Of a DNA stretch of 64,000 bases, positions 48,131-59,927 are shown piece by piece. Both the position numbers and the translations under genes were made by a program. Positions within the stretch are counted from its first letter, which is position 1, and each line of letters opens with the position of its first letter. This stretch comes from Zantedeschia hybrid cultivar (Eukaryota; Streptophyta; Magnoliopsida; Alismatales; Araceae), in assembly GCA_030544215.1 (NCBI GenBank), contig JARZZO010000002.1, forward strand, positions 78,995,150 to 79,059,149, in the 5' to 3' direction. The notes under the pieces were generated by a model. That model searched no databases. It was not told the DNA's origin and saw nothing but the letters and a program-made list of their open reading frames with translations.

Positions 48131-51100
48131 ATGTGGGTGGGAAGCAAATTGGAAGAACGGGGTCTTCTTCTTCTAGCTTTCTTCCTCGCAGGCATCACAC
48201 TTGTGTCCGCAGATGCAAAGCCACCGGCCATGTTCGTGTTTGGGGACTCCTTGTCCGACGTCGGCAACAACAACTACCTCCCCTACGGGTTCAAGTACAA
48301 CTTCCCCCACAATGGCATCGACTTTCCCGGCGGGGTGCCCACCGGAAGGTTCAGCAATGGCTACAACATTATTGACATCATCGGTGAGCCCTCAGCTGCA
48401 GTACTAGCTAGCCATCAAGTTATCTTATTTTAAGTCCTCGCCTTAATTAATTTGCCACTGCAAGATTTAGAAGAAGCCAAGTCCTAGCTAGCTAGTTTGT
48501 GTATCTGTCTGAGTAGATTCACGCATGCATGTTTCGGGGGTTATGGATCTTCTACAATCTTCTTTACCTATAGTAAGGTCGAACTTAAGATCTATAGAGA
48601 GAGAGAGATCCAAAATTACCACTTCTATCGACCGGGTTATTAGAGATGATTTGGAGGACGGCTAAAAAGTCGTCTTTAATAATATTAGAGACGACATAAT
48701 ATTTTTTAGGGACGGTTTTAAGCTGATACCTTCTATTTGTCTTCATTCCCTCCCATTATTCAGACATTGGTGGCATGCATGGAACCCACATAGACCTAGC
48801 TAGCTACATCTATATTTGCTTCCCTATTTTTGTATTCATACTGTTGTTCCAATCTGTCTGTGGCCACAGCACAACACATGGGCTTCCAGCAGAGTCCTCC
48901 GCCATATCTCTCTCTTGCAGAAGGGGAGAACGTGTTGGAAGGCATAAACTTCGCGTCCGGGGGATCGGGCCACCTCGTCGGAGTAAAGCCACAAAACATG
49001 CAGTTTCTATATATCTCTCCTCAACATTGCCATCTCGTCGTCCCGGACTTCTCTTCTCTTGCTCCATAGTACTGTTAATTCTCCATTGTGATAGCCTCTT
49101 CTAATTGATCTGAATTCTCTACAATCTGGGACTGCAAGTGGTGCAACATCAAGATCTTGGACGAGGACTTCAAGGTGTGCCTCACCATGGCTGAGCAGAT
49201 GGACTACTTCCGTCGGATCGGTGGTGATCTGTCCGGCGAGCTCGTCTCCGAGTCCATCTTCCTCTTCACGTCCGGCAGCAACGACATCATCTACTTCTAT
49301 CTCACTCATCTCTTGGAGCCGGACAGGCTAGTCGACGACTACATCGCCAACGTGATCGCCCTTTACGGCAGCCAGCTGAGGGTATGCGTAATAAAATTGA
49401 AATCGATAATTTCAAAACTGAAATTTTGTGATATTTTAGGACACATCGAATGAGGCTTTAATAAAATGGTGACTTGAACAGGAATTATATCATTTGGGAG
49501 CAAGGAAGTTTGCACTTATCAACGTTCCAGCCATAGGGTTTACTCCCATCCCCATAGCACTAAGTGTGTTTGGAACCAACACACAAAACATACTGAACAC
49601 CTATTCCCAGAAGTTTAACAAGGCCTTGAGCAGCATGATGGAGGACCTCGCCTCAAGCATGAAGGGGATGAAATACTCCATTGGGGATGCCTACGCTGGG
49701 ATGATGGAAGTGATCAATCGTCCACAGGCTTATGGTAAGGGAACTCCAGCTCTCTCTCTCTGATGCTTTTGCAAATCTTTCATATATATTTGACATTATA
49801 CCTGAAATTATTATGCATGCCATTGTAACCCTAACATCTTGAAAAGTGGGCATATGCCTCTTCCCTCGTATTTGCAAACTGTTAAGAAAGAGTAATATTT
49901 GCTGCATCACACGCCGTGCAGTAAGTTGCTACATTACATCTCATGCAGTTTCAATTTTTTTAATTGGGTTCAGTTCATTAAGAAGAATTTTTTATTACTC
50001 ATTAACAATCAGTTTTTAATTTTTTACATTCTCGAGTCTTTCGATTCGAGATCGGATTGTACAAACATGTCGGACAATATAGACCTGACTTAAAAATTAA
50101 ATAAGAATAAAAAAAACAAGGATGTATCCTGGGCAGTGCACATGTCGTACAGCAAGTCTTACTGATTAAGAAAACACTTCAAAAAGGCATTATAGTTTTG
50201 CAGAAGACAGATTTAACAGAGTCTACTGAGATGCAGTTGAGTAGAAGAAAAGGTTAGGAACAGTTGAGGGACAGAGACATGTACATGCATGGAATACTTC
50301 TGATATATAGGTGAATACTTGATTCTAGGTGAAAGTGATCAAACACAGATTTTAAGGTTATATGCTCAGCCCTACCGGCAGAATCGGGTATATCACCGAA
50401 TGGGTAAACACCATTTAGGGTCGCTTACTCGTAGTTTACATGGCTTCTAATAGCTAAATTTTATAAATTCATTTATCGTACCTGTAGGTTTAATAAGGTA
50501 TCATGATTTTTTTTAGATTGCTATAACCACGTAGGCTCATTTTGATCTGGATTTTGTTTATGGTAACCTTCCTGTAAGGACAATTCAATGGTTGCCATAA
50601 CCATGCTTATAGTTATTGTAATCCTATCTTTGTTCCAAAACCAAAATAAAATTAATGAAAATCACCAATTACCACAGTTGTAATTATGATTATGCTGTGC
50701 AAACAACCCCTTACGGGGCTTCTTTAATTAAGTTACTTTCTGATCACATCGATGGCCTTTCTCAATAATTTTTTTTTTTTTTTTTGACCATAGTGGTACA
50801 GTAGTTACAGCCAAGAGAACCCTAACTTAAAGAGTTGGGTTCAAATCCTCTGATTAACAGAGATTTTAACATAGGCTCTACCCAAAGGACAAATATTTCG
50901 CCAACTGACGAGAATTCGACATAATGAATGTTGCCCGTTGAAGCAACCCAAGTGGGCTGAACCCACGACCTCCCCACAGAGGGAGAAGGTATCCATTGTG
51001 CTACTCGCGCTGGATGCTCAGTAAGTTAAATGATCAATGGTGCTATTCACAGTCCCTTTAATATGCTTCCTTAGATTACTCTTGCATATCATACTACTAA

Positions 51101-52440
51101 AAATAATGACCTACCTTATTCATTAGGAGGACCATTATGTTCAAATTATCAGTACACCGGGTGATCGATGTACGAGAGGAAATATGTTTTAGGGTAAAAA
51201 GAATCACTTGCTGTCCCGGCAACGGTATTTTTAGTTTTAAAAATTATTTTTTAATATTTTTAGGTGGGGTTTCAAGTTTCAATTCGACCTACGTGACCAT
51301 ATAATCTAATCTTCCATCAGACGACTTATTTACTATTCATTTGAACTCTATTTTTTATTTTCCATATTTTTTGGTCATTTGATTGGAAATTGGATTATAT
51401 GTCTTGTAAGACATTATTGGGCCGACTTAAAAAATATGTACTTTTAAATTAAAAGTAACAACAGTCGATTTAACACTGGCTGAGTGATTCTCAAGACAAA
51501 ATACGAGTAACATATACGTTATTCACGAGGAGGACCATTATATATGTTCAATTTATGAGTACATCCACTGATCGATGTAGGAACGCGAATTTTTCTGCCC
51601 AATTCGTGACAACTTCTAGCTAACTCCACCACCCAAGAAAATAATCTTATGGGTCACACTCGTGCAAGCAGTGACAGATGTAGAAATTTTGTCCAGTGGA
51701 ATCATTTGGACATTACTACATAAGCATGACTAGGTCAAGTGAGGTTTTAGACTAGGTCATATAGGATTTTGGGTTAAGTCAATAGAATATTAAGTTGGAT
51801 CAGTGAGATCTCGGACTAAACTGCTTTGAAGGAGGCCAATATATTTGATAAGATCAAGTAAGGTTCCAGACCCCCACTCTATTAATATTGGATCCGCCAC
51901 TGGGTGCAAACACGTAGTTGATGTCGAATCAATGACTTCAAGGTCAAGAGATACCAATTGAACTAGGCTCAGTTAATTTAACACAGTAATCACTATGATC
52001 GGAAGAGAGTATCTTAAATGAGCATTCTAAACCAAAGTACCAATAACATTTTTCTCTCCCAATTCAGGCAGCATGTCACCCAGCTCATCTGTTGCTCATC
52101 TACAGTGCTTGCTGACAGCAATAATTAATCTACTCCTGGTCCAGGTATGAAGAACATCACCAGTGCTTGCTGTGGAGGTGTTCGTCTAGGGATAGAATGG
52201 CCACCTTTCTATCTATCCTTCTGCGTGCCGGAGGCATCACATTGTGCCAACCGCAACGAGTACCTCTTCTGGGACCTGATCCATCCCACCCAAGCAGCCT
52301 GCGAGCAAGCAGGCAAGATGTTCTACGGCGGGGCCTCGCCCTTCGTCGCCCCCATCAACTTCCAACAGCTGGTTGGGGTGGGCAGTTCTGAAGGCAACGC
52401 CACCACCAATCCAGTGCTTGGCAATGGAGCTACGTTATAG
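48131..52440 (+). CDS. GDSL esterase/lipase, secreted
   Basis: Five plus-strand exons: 48131-48383, 48870-48982, 49154-49381, 49482-49734 and 52145-52440, giving about 380 aa, in the usual 350-390 aa range. SGNH/GDSL hydrolases cleave ester bonds in lipids or wall acyl esters; the substrate here is unknown. An N-terminal hydrophobic stretch (LLLLAFFLAGITLV, residues 12-25) is a signal peptide, so the enzyme is probably extracellular. Block I is FGDSLSDVGNNN with nucleophile Ser40. The block II region is INFASGGSG (residues 110-118), block III is GSND with Asn165, and block V is DLIHP with Asp326 and His329. All four catalytic or oxyanion positions are present. The junction of exons 2 and 3 is the least certain: GGA|GTAAAG to AAG|ATC keeps frame, but an acceptor 15 bp upstream is also in frame. 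The ATG at 48131 directly precedes the signal peptide. The last intron is 2.4 kb and holds a SINE. Confidence 0.92.
50769..51016 (-). mobile_element. tRNA-derived SINE in GDSL intron 4
   Basis: On the minus strand the element starts GCATCCAGCGCGAGTAGCAC. It has an A box TAGCACAATGG (51003-50993) and a B box GGTTCAGCCC (50963-50954), and ends in a 17-nt poly(A) (plus-strand T run 50769-50785). It is flanked by CTCAATAA (50761-50768) and CTCAGTAA (51017-51024), an 8-bp target-site duplication with one change. Pol III boxes, A tail and duplication together make a strong case. It is not a tRNA gene, since no cloverleaf forms. Confidence 0.75.
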
Positions 52441-53154
52441 AGGCTGTGGTCACCAAGAAATCTGAGGAAAACACAAGTACAGTCGGGTGGAAAGAGATGA
52501 TGTATGCATTCCCTCCACTGAAAACTGAATCAACTTGGATGCTTGCAAAGGGTATCAGAATTGATCATCTTTTCAATTTCTTGGAATAGTTCATCTAGTT
52601 TTGACAAAATTTACCTACTGAAGCTGACCTTAAAACATATCGATCAGAAGTAGATGTCTCTTGGGACTTGCCTTTAACCTTATTTCTAAGGACATATGCA
52701 GCAATTGGCATTCTTTTTAAATGAAAGTATTTTTTGGACTTTCTTAGATTTCGGTCAAAAATGACGACATTAGATCTTGAAAGTAATTTATACGATGTCT
52801 TAATCTCCAACTAAAAGTTTTAAATAATCAGAGCTTCCTGCATTAGGGGAAAAATATATATATACTTCTTATGATCACCTTTGACAGAAAAGCCTCAAAT
52901 CTTATTTGTTACTTCCTGAGTGATGTATAGTATTTTGCATCGGGAATTTATATCCGTTTGTTCATGAGAATACTTTTCCGAAAATTAGTTTGATTCGAAA
53001 TTCTTGCCTAATTAGGCAGATTTAGACTTGTGCATTTACCTACAATTTAACCCTGGTCACTTGTACATATGTATGTATACCTGGCCACTAGTCACCTTGT
53101 CTAAAAAAAAGTGAAATGCATCACATTTTTTCTATGGGCCTTATTGTCTAGGGT
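52441..53154. other. GDSL 3' flank
   Basis: Contains the presumed 3' UTR. No further gene is visible. Confidence 0.4.
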
Positions 53155-53882
53155 TGTTGTCTTTCTTTGGGATTCTTAGTGGGGGATAACATCATTTCAT
53201 TTTCAGAATGTTTGCTTTCTTTTACTAGGGGACAACATCATTTCATTTTCAAAATGTTTGCTTTCTTTTCATTAGGATCCCCAGTAGGGGTAAAAGTATC
53301 ATTTAACTTCCATAGAGTACTTCCCTAGGGTTTGGTATCCCTTTATCTTCATAATTCTTCCTTAAGAATCTCAGTAGGAGATAACATTCTCTCATTTTTC
53401 AAAAGGATTTTGTTATTCTATTAGGATCTCTGGTAGGAGCTAAGCATCTTACCTCATTTCCAATGGGATCTTGTCTTCCATGGAATTCTTAATAGGGAAT
53501 GGTATCATTTCACTTTCAGAAGTCTTCCTTAGGATTGTTGGTATGTAGACAATAACACATGTCGTTTTCAAAAGGATGCTTGTTATTTCACTGCCCTGCT
53601 CAAGAGGAGAGAAGTATCATTTCATTCTATTAGGGTTTTGTCTTCAATAGAATACTTAGGAGCAGATGGCATCATTTCATCTTCAAACCTGTCCTTAGTG
53701 TCCTTGGTCCTTTCATTCTCAAGATTATTGATGTCTTCCATTAGGATTCTCAGTCACGGACAAGTTTCAAAAGGACTGTAATTTTGGTCCATCAGGGCTT
53801 CCATGCTTTCCTTGCAGGATTTTGTCCTCCAAAGAAATTTTCATGGGAATAGTATCATTTCATCTTCATTCATGCTTTCTTT
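53155..53882 (+). repeat. Degenerate minisatellite, ~60-70 bp units
   Basis: Around 11-12 diverged units follow one another. Each has some version of TTAGGAT(T/C)CTCAGTAGGGG, then ATAACATCATTTCATTTTCA, AAAAGGAT and TTTGTCTTCC. The core (A/T)TCATTT(C/A)A is seen near 53191, 53236, 53309, 53505, 53608, 53668 and 53851. No coding frame runs through it and the units differ by many substitutions and indels, so the array is old. Confidence 0.75.
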
Positions 53883-53990
53883 CACAATCATAAACAAGGA
53901 TGCCTTCGAAAGAGAGGTTTATAATGATCTGAACTAGATTGGCCATGATTTAGACCACATAACTTTTCTGCACTTTAGCCATTATTTAAA

Positions 53991-54167
53991 GAGAGGAGAT
54001 CCTCTCAGTATACACGTTTCGACCGGAGTCTAGCAGTATAAAGAGGGAGATGACTTTAGTATTTGTAAAATTTTGAGATCATATGAGACATTTTTTTACA
54101 ATGTTTGACATTTTCCCTCTCCCTGTAAGACTCCGGTCCAAACGTGTACCGAGAGGTTCTCCTTCCT
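53991..54167. mobile_element. MITE with ~40-bp inverted repeats
   Basis: The left arm GGAGATCCTCTCAGTATACA, then CGTTTCGACCGGAGTCT, pairs with the right arm, reverse complement GGAGAACCTCTCGGTACACG, then TTTGGACCGGAGTCT. The arm theme (TCCTCTCAGTACA...GAC) resembles the ends of the MITE at 25097-25283, so the two may be distant relatives. Confidence 0.7.
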
Positions 54168-55494
54168 TATCTAAACTCTGATTTTCGTTAGATTGGTAGT
54201 GAAAGTGACCCAACATAAAAAGAAAAATAATTAGGCCCCTTTAATTTGATAATTTTTCATCCCTGTCAATTTAATTTGACATAATTTGTCATCTCCGTTC
54301 AATTTTTTCATGGCCGTTGAGCGCCTCATTTTTCATGTAATATTATTTTACAATTCCTTTTGCTAACTACTTGCAATGGACCATCCACATATAAACATAT
54401 ATAATAACATGGTAACACAGCAATATTATCGTACGTATCGTAGTAATATAATAACTATTAACGTATTAATACTAAAGTATTAGCAATTAAGACATTAACC
54501 TTACTACGTCATTAGTTAACCTATTACTGCATTACTAGTTGATAATGGAGCATCATTACTATGTTATATTACTAGCTTTAACTCATTAATAGTTGATATG
54601 GGAGGAGTATCATTACTATGTTACTATATTATTAGCCACCTACTATGCTAGTATATTATCTATGTTAACATGTCGATGGTCCGTCATGAACAGTTTGATT
54701 TTTCTTTTTTCAGATTTTTTTTAATTGTCCGATCGGTGAGTGGATTGTATGGACGTGTCAAAAATGATGGGCGGACCTTAAAAAAATTTAAATTTCTTTT
54801 TCTTTTTTTAACTGCAGCTGCAATCGTCTAATCAACCCAAATCAGACCACTACCCATTCTCGGGTGCAACACAGCAAACATTACTCAATCAACAAATGTC
54901 AGGGACGCCGTCGACAAATTCAAGACAAACGTCGACCAGGTCATCGTCAGTATTAATTTCTCCGTACATCCACACTAGTTAGCCTTTTTTATTAGTCAAA
55001 CATAAATACCTACAAGTAATTAACTTGGGACTGCTGATCATATGTATTTCTAATCTATATATATAAGAATTATAGTCTAGTTTAATTTACTCTAGTTGAT
55101 CAACTACGTTGGTTTATCATCAAGAATGTAGGTTATAATGTACGTAGCTTTGTTGTGACTATATATATTAACCAAATCCATGTTACACATGCAGGAAACA
55201 ACATTAGTACGTCCCAGGTTCAACGCATCGTAAGTTTGTGCTTATAGGATCTTTTTCCATATGCCTCTAAATCCATCATTGGCCGGCTAGCGTACCACTA
55301 TATCCTGTTAACTTCGTGAACGTGAAAATGTTATACAGCACCAGTATATAAGATGTATTCGTACTAGATTAAATATATAATTAAAAAAGAAAAAGTAAGC
55401 TCTAAAGGTCAAAAGACGAGAGACTTGGTGTTTAAGTTTGACCTATTAAGGTAGGTAAAATAGACACTAGCCAAAATTTTATTTTGATGCTTTA
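54168..55494. other. Intergenic AT-rich DNA
   Basis: No gene. 54398-54660 is a loose repetition of ATTACTATGTTA / ATTAGTTGAT-like words. A TTGTCCGATCGG...GGATTGTATGGACGTGTC block near 54725 is related to the MITE-like sequence near 8280. Confidence 0.5.
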
Positions 55495-55640
55495 TGTTCT
55501 CCTAGTTCAATGGCTAGGGACAACGTCACAACTCTAGTCCACCAGGGGTTCAAACCCTGAGAGCAACACTTATATTTATAATATTTACAAGGGCCAACAG
55601 ACCCCAAGCAAGGGCCACACGAAATCTCCTTTAAGATCAA
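55495..55640 (+). mobile_element. Probable SINE
   Basis: An A-box-like TAGTTCAATGG at 55503-55513 and a perfect B-box-like GGTTCAAACCC at 55547-55557 have tRNA-like spacing. No cloverleaf can be drawn. The 3' border is uncertain and no duplication was identified. Confidence 0.4.
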
Positions 55641-55807
55641 ACAATTCCATCGAATTGAGTATATTGCAATTGTTCAGGATACCCTCTTTTAACTTCTAGG
55701 GTCTATTTTTTAGTTCAAGATCCCACTGGAAGAAAAGAATTAGTGTATCTGTTCTGCCACCCACACCAACGCCTAGGCGCACAACAAAGCTCCGCTTAAA
55801 CATGTGC

Positions 55808-56247
55808 AGGCTTTTTCCCCATTTAGTAGGGTTGATGGTTAGTCATTTAAGGTTAGGTTTTCATAAGATCCGAACTATGATGGGATGGGTTTAGACCTGA
55901 ACCCTAAAACCACTAGCCTGTTGCAACTGGGTTAGGATCATCTGAGAAGGTGAGAGTCACTGCAGTCTTTAGTCACGGGGTGTCATATCTACGATGAGGT
56001 CTTGAGTAGTTCTGCGCCCCTACATCATAGAACAGGGAAGGTCCTCTAACTGTAGGGACAACCCCCCACTTGGGGGGAGGGTGTTATGGGTTCGAGCCCG
56101 CAGGGGTTCTTTGGTGTGGCATTTTGGTAGGTTTTCTCCCCATTTAGTAGAGCTGACGGTTGGTCATTTAAGGTTGGGTTTTCATAAGATTTGAACTATG
56201 ATAGGATGGATTTAGAACTGAATCTTAAAATCACTAGGCTGTTGCAA
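55808..56247 (+). repeat. 119-bp direct repeats 321 bp apart
   Basis: Copies at 55808-55926 and 56129-56247 share CCCCATTTAGTAG, GTCATTTAAGGTT, GGTTTTCATAAGAT, GAACTATGAT and CACTAG(C/G)CTGTTGCAA. The spacer holds a B-box-like GGGTTCGAGCCC at about 56090. There are no TG...CA ends and no primer binding site, so a TRIM is unlikely. Two partial SINEs of one family are a possible explanation. Confidence 0.6.
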
Positions 56248-57200
56248 TCTAGAAAATTAAAAATAAAATAGAAGAGGAGAGAGGAAGAACTGGAAGGGGA
56301 GCTGCCAGCAACTGGGAACTTGGGGGAATGCCTCCTCGTCCGCACTAAGGTGAACTCGATCGTCATGATCCAGTCCGATAAAGATCTTACTGTACACTTT
56401 AATATTTTATCTGAGTTAAATGCCATTTTTACTAATTGTAGGCTCGTGTCTAAGGACACTTAAGAACGTGTAGGCTCGTGTCCAAGAGAACTTAAGAATA
56501 AAGGACAAATTAAGAAAGCCAAAATTGCAAAACACACTTACATCACCTCCGGCATGCATGCACCTGTCTTCAAGATGTGGCAATTTGCACCAACCTGTCA
56601 GGGAAGGCCTCTTCCCACAAAAAGCTCTCCCTTCTGTAGGCTTCACCAACCAGCCAGTCTGCTGCACGACTGCCCTATCTCTTGATCTCAAATGGACAAG
56701 AAGCCCAACCAAAAGGACAAGTACATATTCCAAAAGTCTCTAACCTCTTGTGACACCCATCCAAGTTAGCTGGCAACAGCTAAAGCTCTACCCACACAAG
56801 CCACTACCGCCCCTCATTTCCCTTTTGCTATTCTTGAAGAGAAGAGAAGGCATGACCTTACATGGCAATGATGGGGTCATCAAATCTGCTTTTTTTTTAT
56901 AGGTGGCTCAGTAATCAAGTATTTACAATATTCCTTAAGCAGACTGAGGAGTCTTTTTTATTGGAGATAATTTTTGCATTGAATGCAAATTTTTTGTCGA
57001 ATTAAACACAATTTCAAGTCAGTCCCACCATCAAAACAGTATAATGTTACAAGCCGTACTCAAATACGTGAGATGTTAGTACTTGGTGAAAATCACACCT
57101 GTAACCCTTGCAAATAAAAAGATCATGAAGTATTAATTGAACTAAGCTAGCTCAGTTAGTGATTATCAAATCTGCTGAGTTACATGAATCTATATGTTGG
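56248..57200. other. Intergenic, no gene seen
   Basis: Contains a short tandem repeat of GTAGGCTCGTGTC near 56440-56500. Overlapping open frames on both strands at 56416-56743 match nothing I recognise. Confidence 0.5.
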
Positions 57201-57204
57201 CCCC

Positions 57205-58140
57205 GGTGAGTATGACAAACCCAAAAGAGGAGGGTGAATTGGGTTTTAAAAATTTTCTTTTGAAACTCCAAGATTTTGAAATTTGAGCATAAAGTAATGA
57301 AGATTAATCAAACTAAACACATCCACAAAGAATACAAGCGATTTATAGTGGTTCAAGGTCAATTAATTAGACTTACGTTCACTCCTCTACACCTCATAGA
57401 GTATTCCACTAGACAAATGATCTTGTACACACGCTAGTTACGGCTTAGCTAGCATCACAAACACGGTATATAAATACACCTACAATAGATTGAATCCACC
57501 ACACGCACACACCACCAAATTAATGCAAAAAAAACTACAAGAAGAGAGTAAGAAAGAAAAGAACTCGAAGATGAAGTCGTAGCCGAAAGCCCTCTCCTAA
57601 ACTTAGCTTCAAGATGAAACTTGAAAAGAGCTTTGAGTTCTCCTTGAATCTCTCTCTTTTTTTCTCTCTAGGGTTTTCTCCACCTTGAAAATAGTCCTCA
57701 CACACTCTTTGCTTTGGTGGCAAATTTTTTTTATTCAATAGATGAAAGATCCCTCTTATAGGGGCTTCAAACTCAAAGAGTCGTTGGTGATAGGTGAGAC
57801 TCTACCGGCTGTATTTCACGCTAACATAGTCCTGAAAAAATAGAAAATGGTGCTGTATTTCACACTAACATAGTCCTGAAAAAATAGAAAATGGTTGACC
57901 ATCTCGATGGATTCGTTTGACCGATTTGAGTTGGTCGACCGATCTTATAGGATCAGTCGACCGTTCTTGCAGTCTTTTCTGTTTGAAGAGTGTCCAAAAT
58001 GGTCGACCATTTGCATGTACCAGTCCGCTGTTTGATCTAAAACCTCACTTTTCGATAAATTTTGATCCAAGTGATTCTTGTAGGGACACATTTAATGTAT
58101 TTCACATGTCATTCACTTAAACAGTCATGTTAGATTGTTA
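57205..58140. repeat. Dispersed LTR-type repeat
   Basis: AGGAGGGTGAATTGGGTTTT near 57230 and GATTTATAGTGGTTCAAGG near 57340 are phrases I associate with abundant LTR-type plant repeats. 57808-57895 is a 44-bp unit duplicated in tandem, and 57893-58015 is packed with GGTTGACC/GGTCGACC motifs. No coding part is seen. Confidence 0.45.
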
Positions 58141-58150
58141 TCATCAAAAT

Positions 58151-58308
58151 CAAATTACAGAGACAACACTATAGATATATAATTGATATCATGAGCCTTT
58201 TCTTGAACATTGTAATAATCATAGCTCTTCAAATTCAAGAGACAACACTATAGATATACAACTGATATCATGAGCCTTTTCTTGAACATTGAAATAATCA
58301 TAGCTCTT
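58151..58308. repeat. 79-bp tandem duplication
   Basis: Two near-identical units carry AGAGACAACACTATAGATAT, TGATATCATGAGCC and TAATCATAGCTCTTC, with a period of 79 bp. Confidence 0.9.
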
Positions 58309-59927
58309 CACCTACTGGTAAACCCTTCTTGCAGCATCTCATTAAGAAGCATGTTTGTACCACATGAGCCAGTACATGCATTCAATAATGCTCCTTTTTC
58401 TCTCCAACTTCAATATGCGCAGGTATAGAAACGCAATTAACGCAGGGACAGAAAAGTTTTAAAATGTATGGGTAAGTAAACCCCACATGGAATGGAACCC
58501 CACTTCTTTAAGGCCGTTTTGACCTGAATACACAACCAAACAAACAAAACATATTGCTTGTTCTTTATTCTTACTAGTACCACTCAAGTATACCTAATCT
58601 CTAATACAAAACGGCCAAGAAATATAAAAGGATGCCACCAGAAAAAATGGGTGGTACACCCTACACCTACATCATGTGCATGGGACCACCTTCCCTCGTG
58701 AAGCAGCCAACCAATTGACAGATGATGGGCTGTTTGGATGCAACTTAAGAAAGCATGGATGGAGTTATGGTACACAGATTTGTGGTGAATAAGTTTATCA
58801 TAAACATAATTGACTTTATGATAAATCTAAGAGAGTCTTCATCATAACTTAACTTCAAGTAGGTTTATCATAAACACATTTCTGTAAACTCATGTTTAGT
58901 TCTCAATAAACATAATTGGTTAATTTATGATAAATCTAAGAGAATCTTCATCGTAAATCAGCTTCAAGTAGGTTTATGAAACATGTGTCTATGAGGTAGT
59001 TTCAGTTTATGATATACTCGGATAAATTTTTTGTCAACCTGTTTTATTAGGGTCCAAACTAAGGATATGTATTTCATTTAATTAAACCTGGGTTGGAGCG
59101 TTGTATTTCATTTAATTGAACTGAGCCTTGCCACTGCGACAGGAACCTCGAAAAAAGAAGAGAAAAAGATAATTTCAATCCCCTACAAATGTGAATTGGT
59201 ATCGTCTACTAATGGTACTTTATTTTATCTTATTAGTCGAGATATTATAATAACAAAAGAGAGAGAGAGAGATAGCTTTTACTCTTTAGTGATTCTTGGC
59301 CAGTGAAGTAGAGTGGAATATTACAAGAAAACAGTGTAGGAGTTTTCAATCCGTGAGGACCTAAAAATGATACTAAGATGCAGACAAATAAATGAAAGGG
59401 ACAAACGCAGCCGCATTCGAAACTCTTTCCAACATATGAAAATAAATATTCTCCCCTTATTACCAATATTCCTTCCTATCTCAAGGCATCTTCATAGAGG
59501 ACGGAACTAGAAAAATATCAACTATCGGACAAAGTTGTGTATTGGAACCATCCAACTGCAAAAGAACAAACAAATTGATATCGCCAGATATTAAAAACTC
59601 ATTTTTTATTTTTTATTTTCCATTGAACAGCCAACTCGTTGTCCTGAGGATTAGAGTGATAAAATTAGGGTTGTTTCTATATATGATCACAACGGCACCA
59701 TGTACACTCCACCAGACACATAAAACTGGAAATGCTCTTGGAATATGGACATAGATATTAGAAGAAAATAAAAAAATAATCTAGTCACATATATAAGAAT
59801 AGTTAACATTGGCTTATAAATCATATCACACAAATTAAAGAATCAAAGAACAATCCACCAACTCTCCCACTCCCACATGTACACATGAATATTAATCCAC
59901 ATCCATATGTTGGTCGGCCACCGCCGA
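58309..59927. other. Intergenic and XTH 3' flank
   Basis: 58800-58990 holds a 106-bp repeated block (TAAACATAATTG, TATGATAAATCTAAGAGA, TCTTCATC and CTTCAAGTAGGTTTAT occur twice). The stretch just below 59928 would be the XTH 3' UTR. No gene seen. Confidence 0.5.

Noticed and set aside
53155..53882. CRISPR-like array
   Set aside because: Units are contiguous, diverged and lack constant repeats with unique spacers, and the DNA is from a eukaryotic nucleus.
56080..56110. Possible tRNA gene around GGGTTCGAGCCC
   Set aside because: Only a T-arm-like word is present. No acceptor stem, anticodon arm or D arm can be paired around it.
55808..56247. Second TRIM retrotransposon
   Set aside because: The direct repeats lack matching TG...CA ends, and no primer-binding site or polypurine tract borders them.
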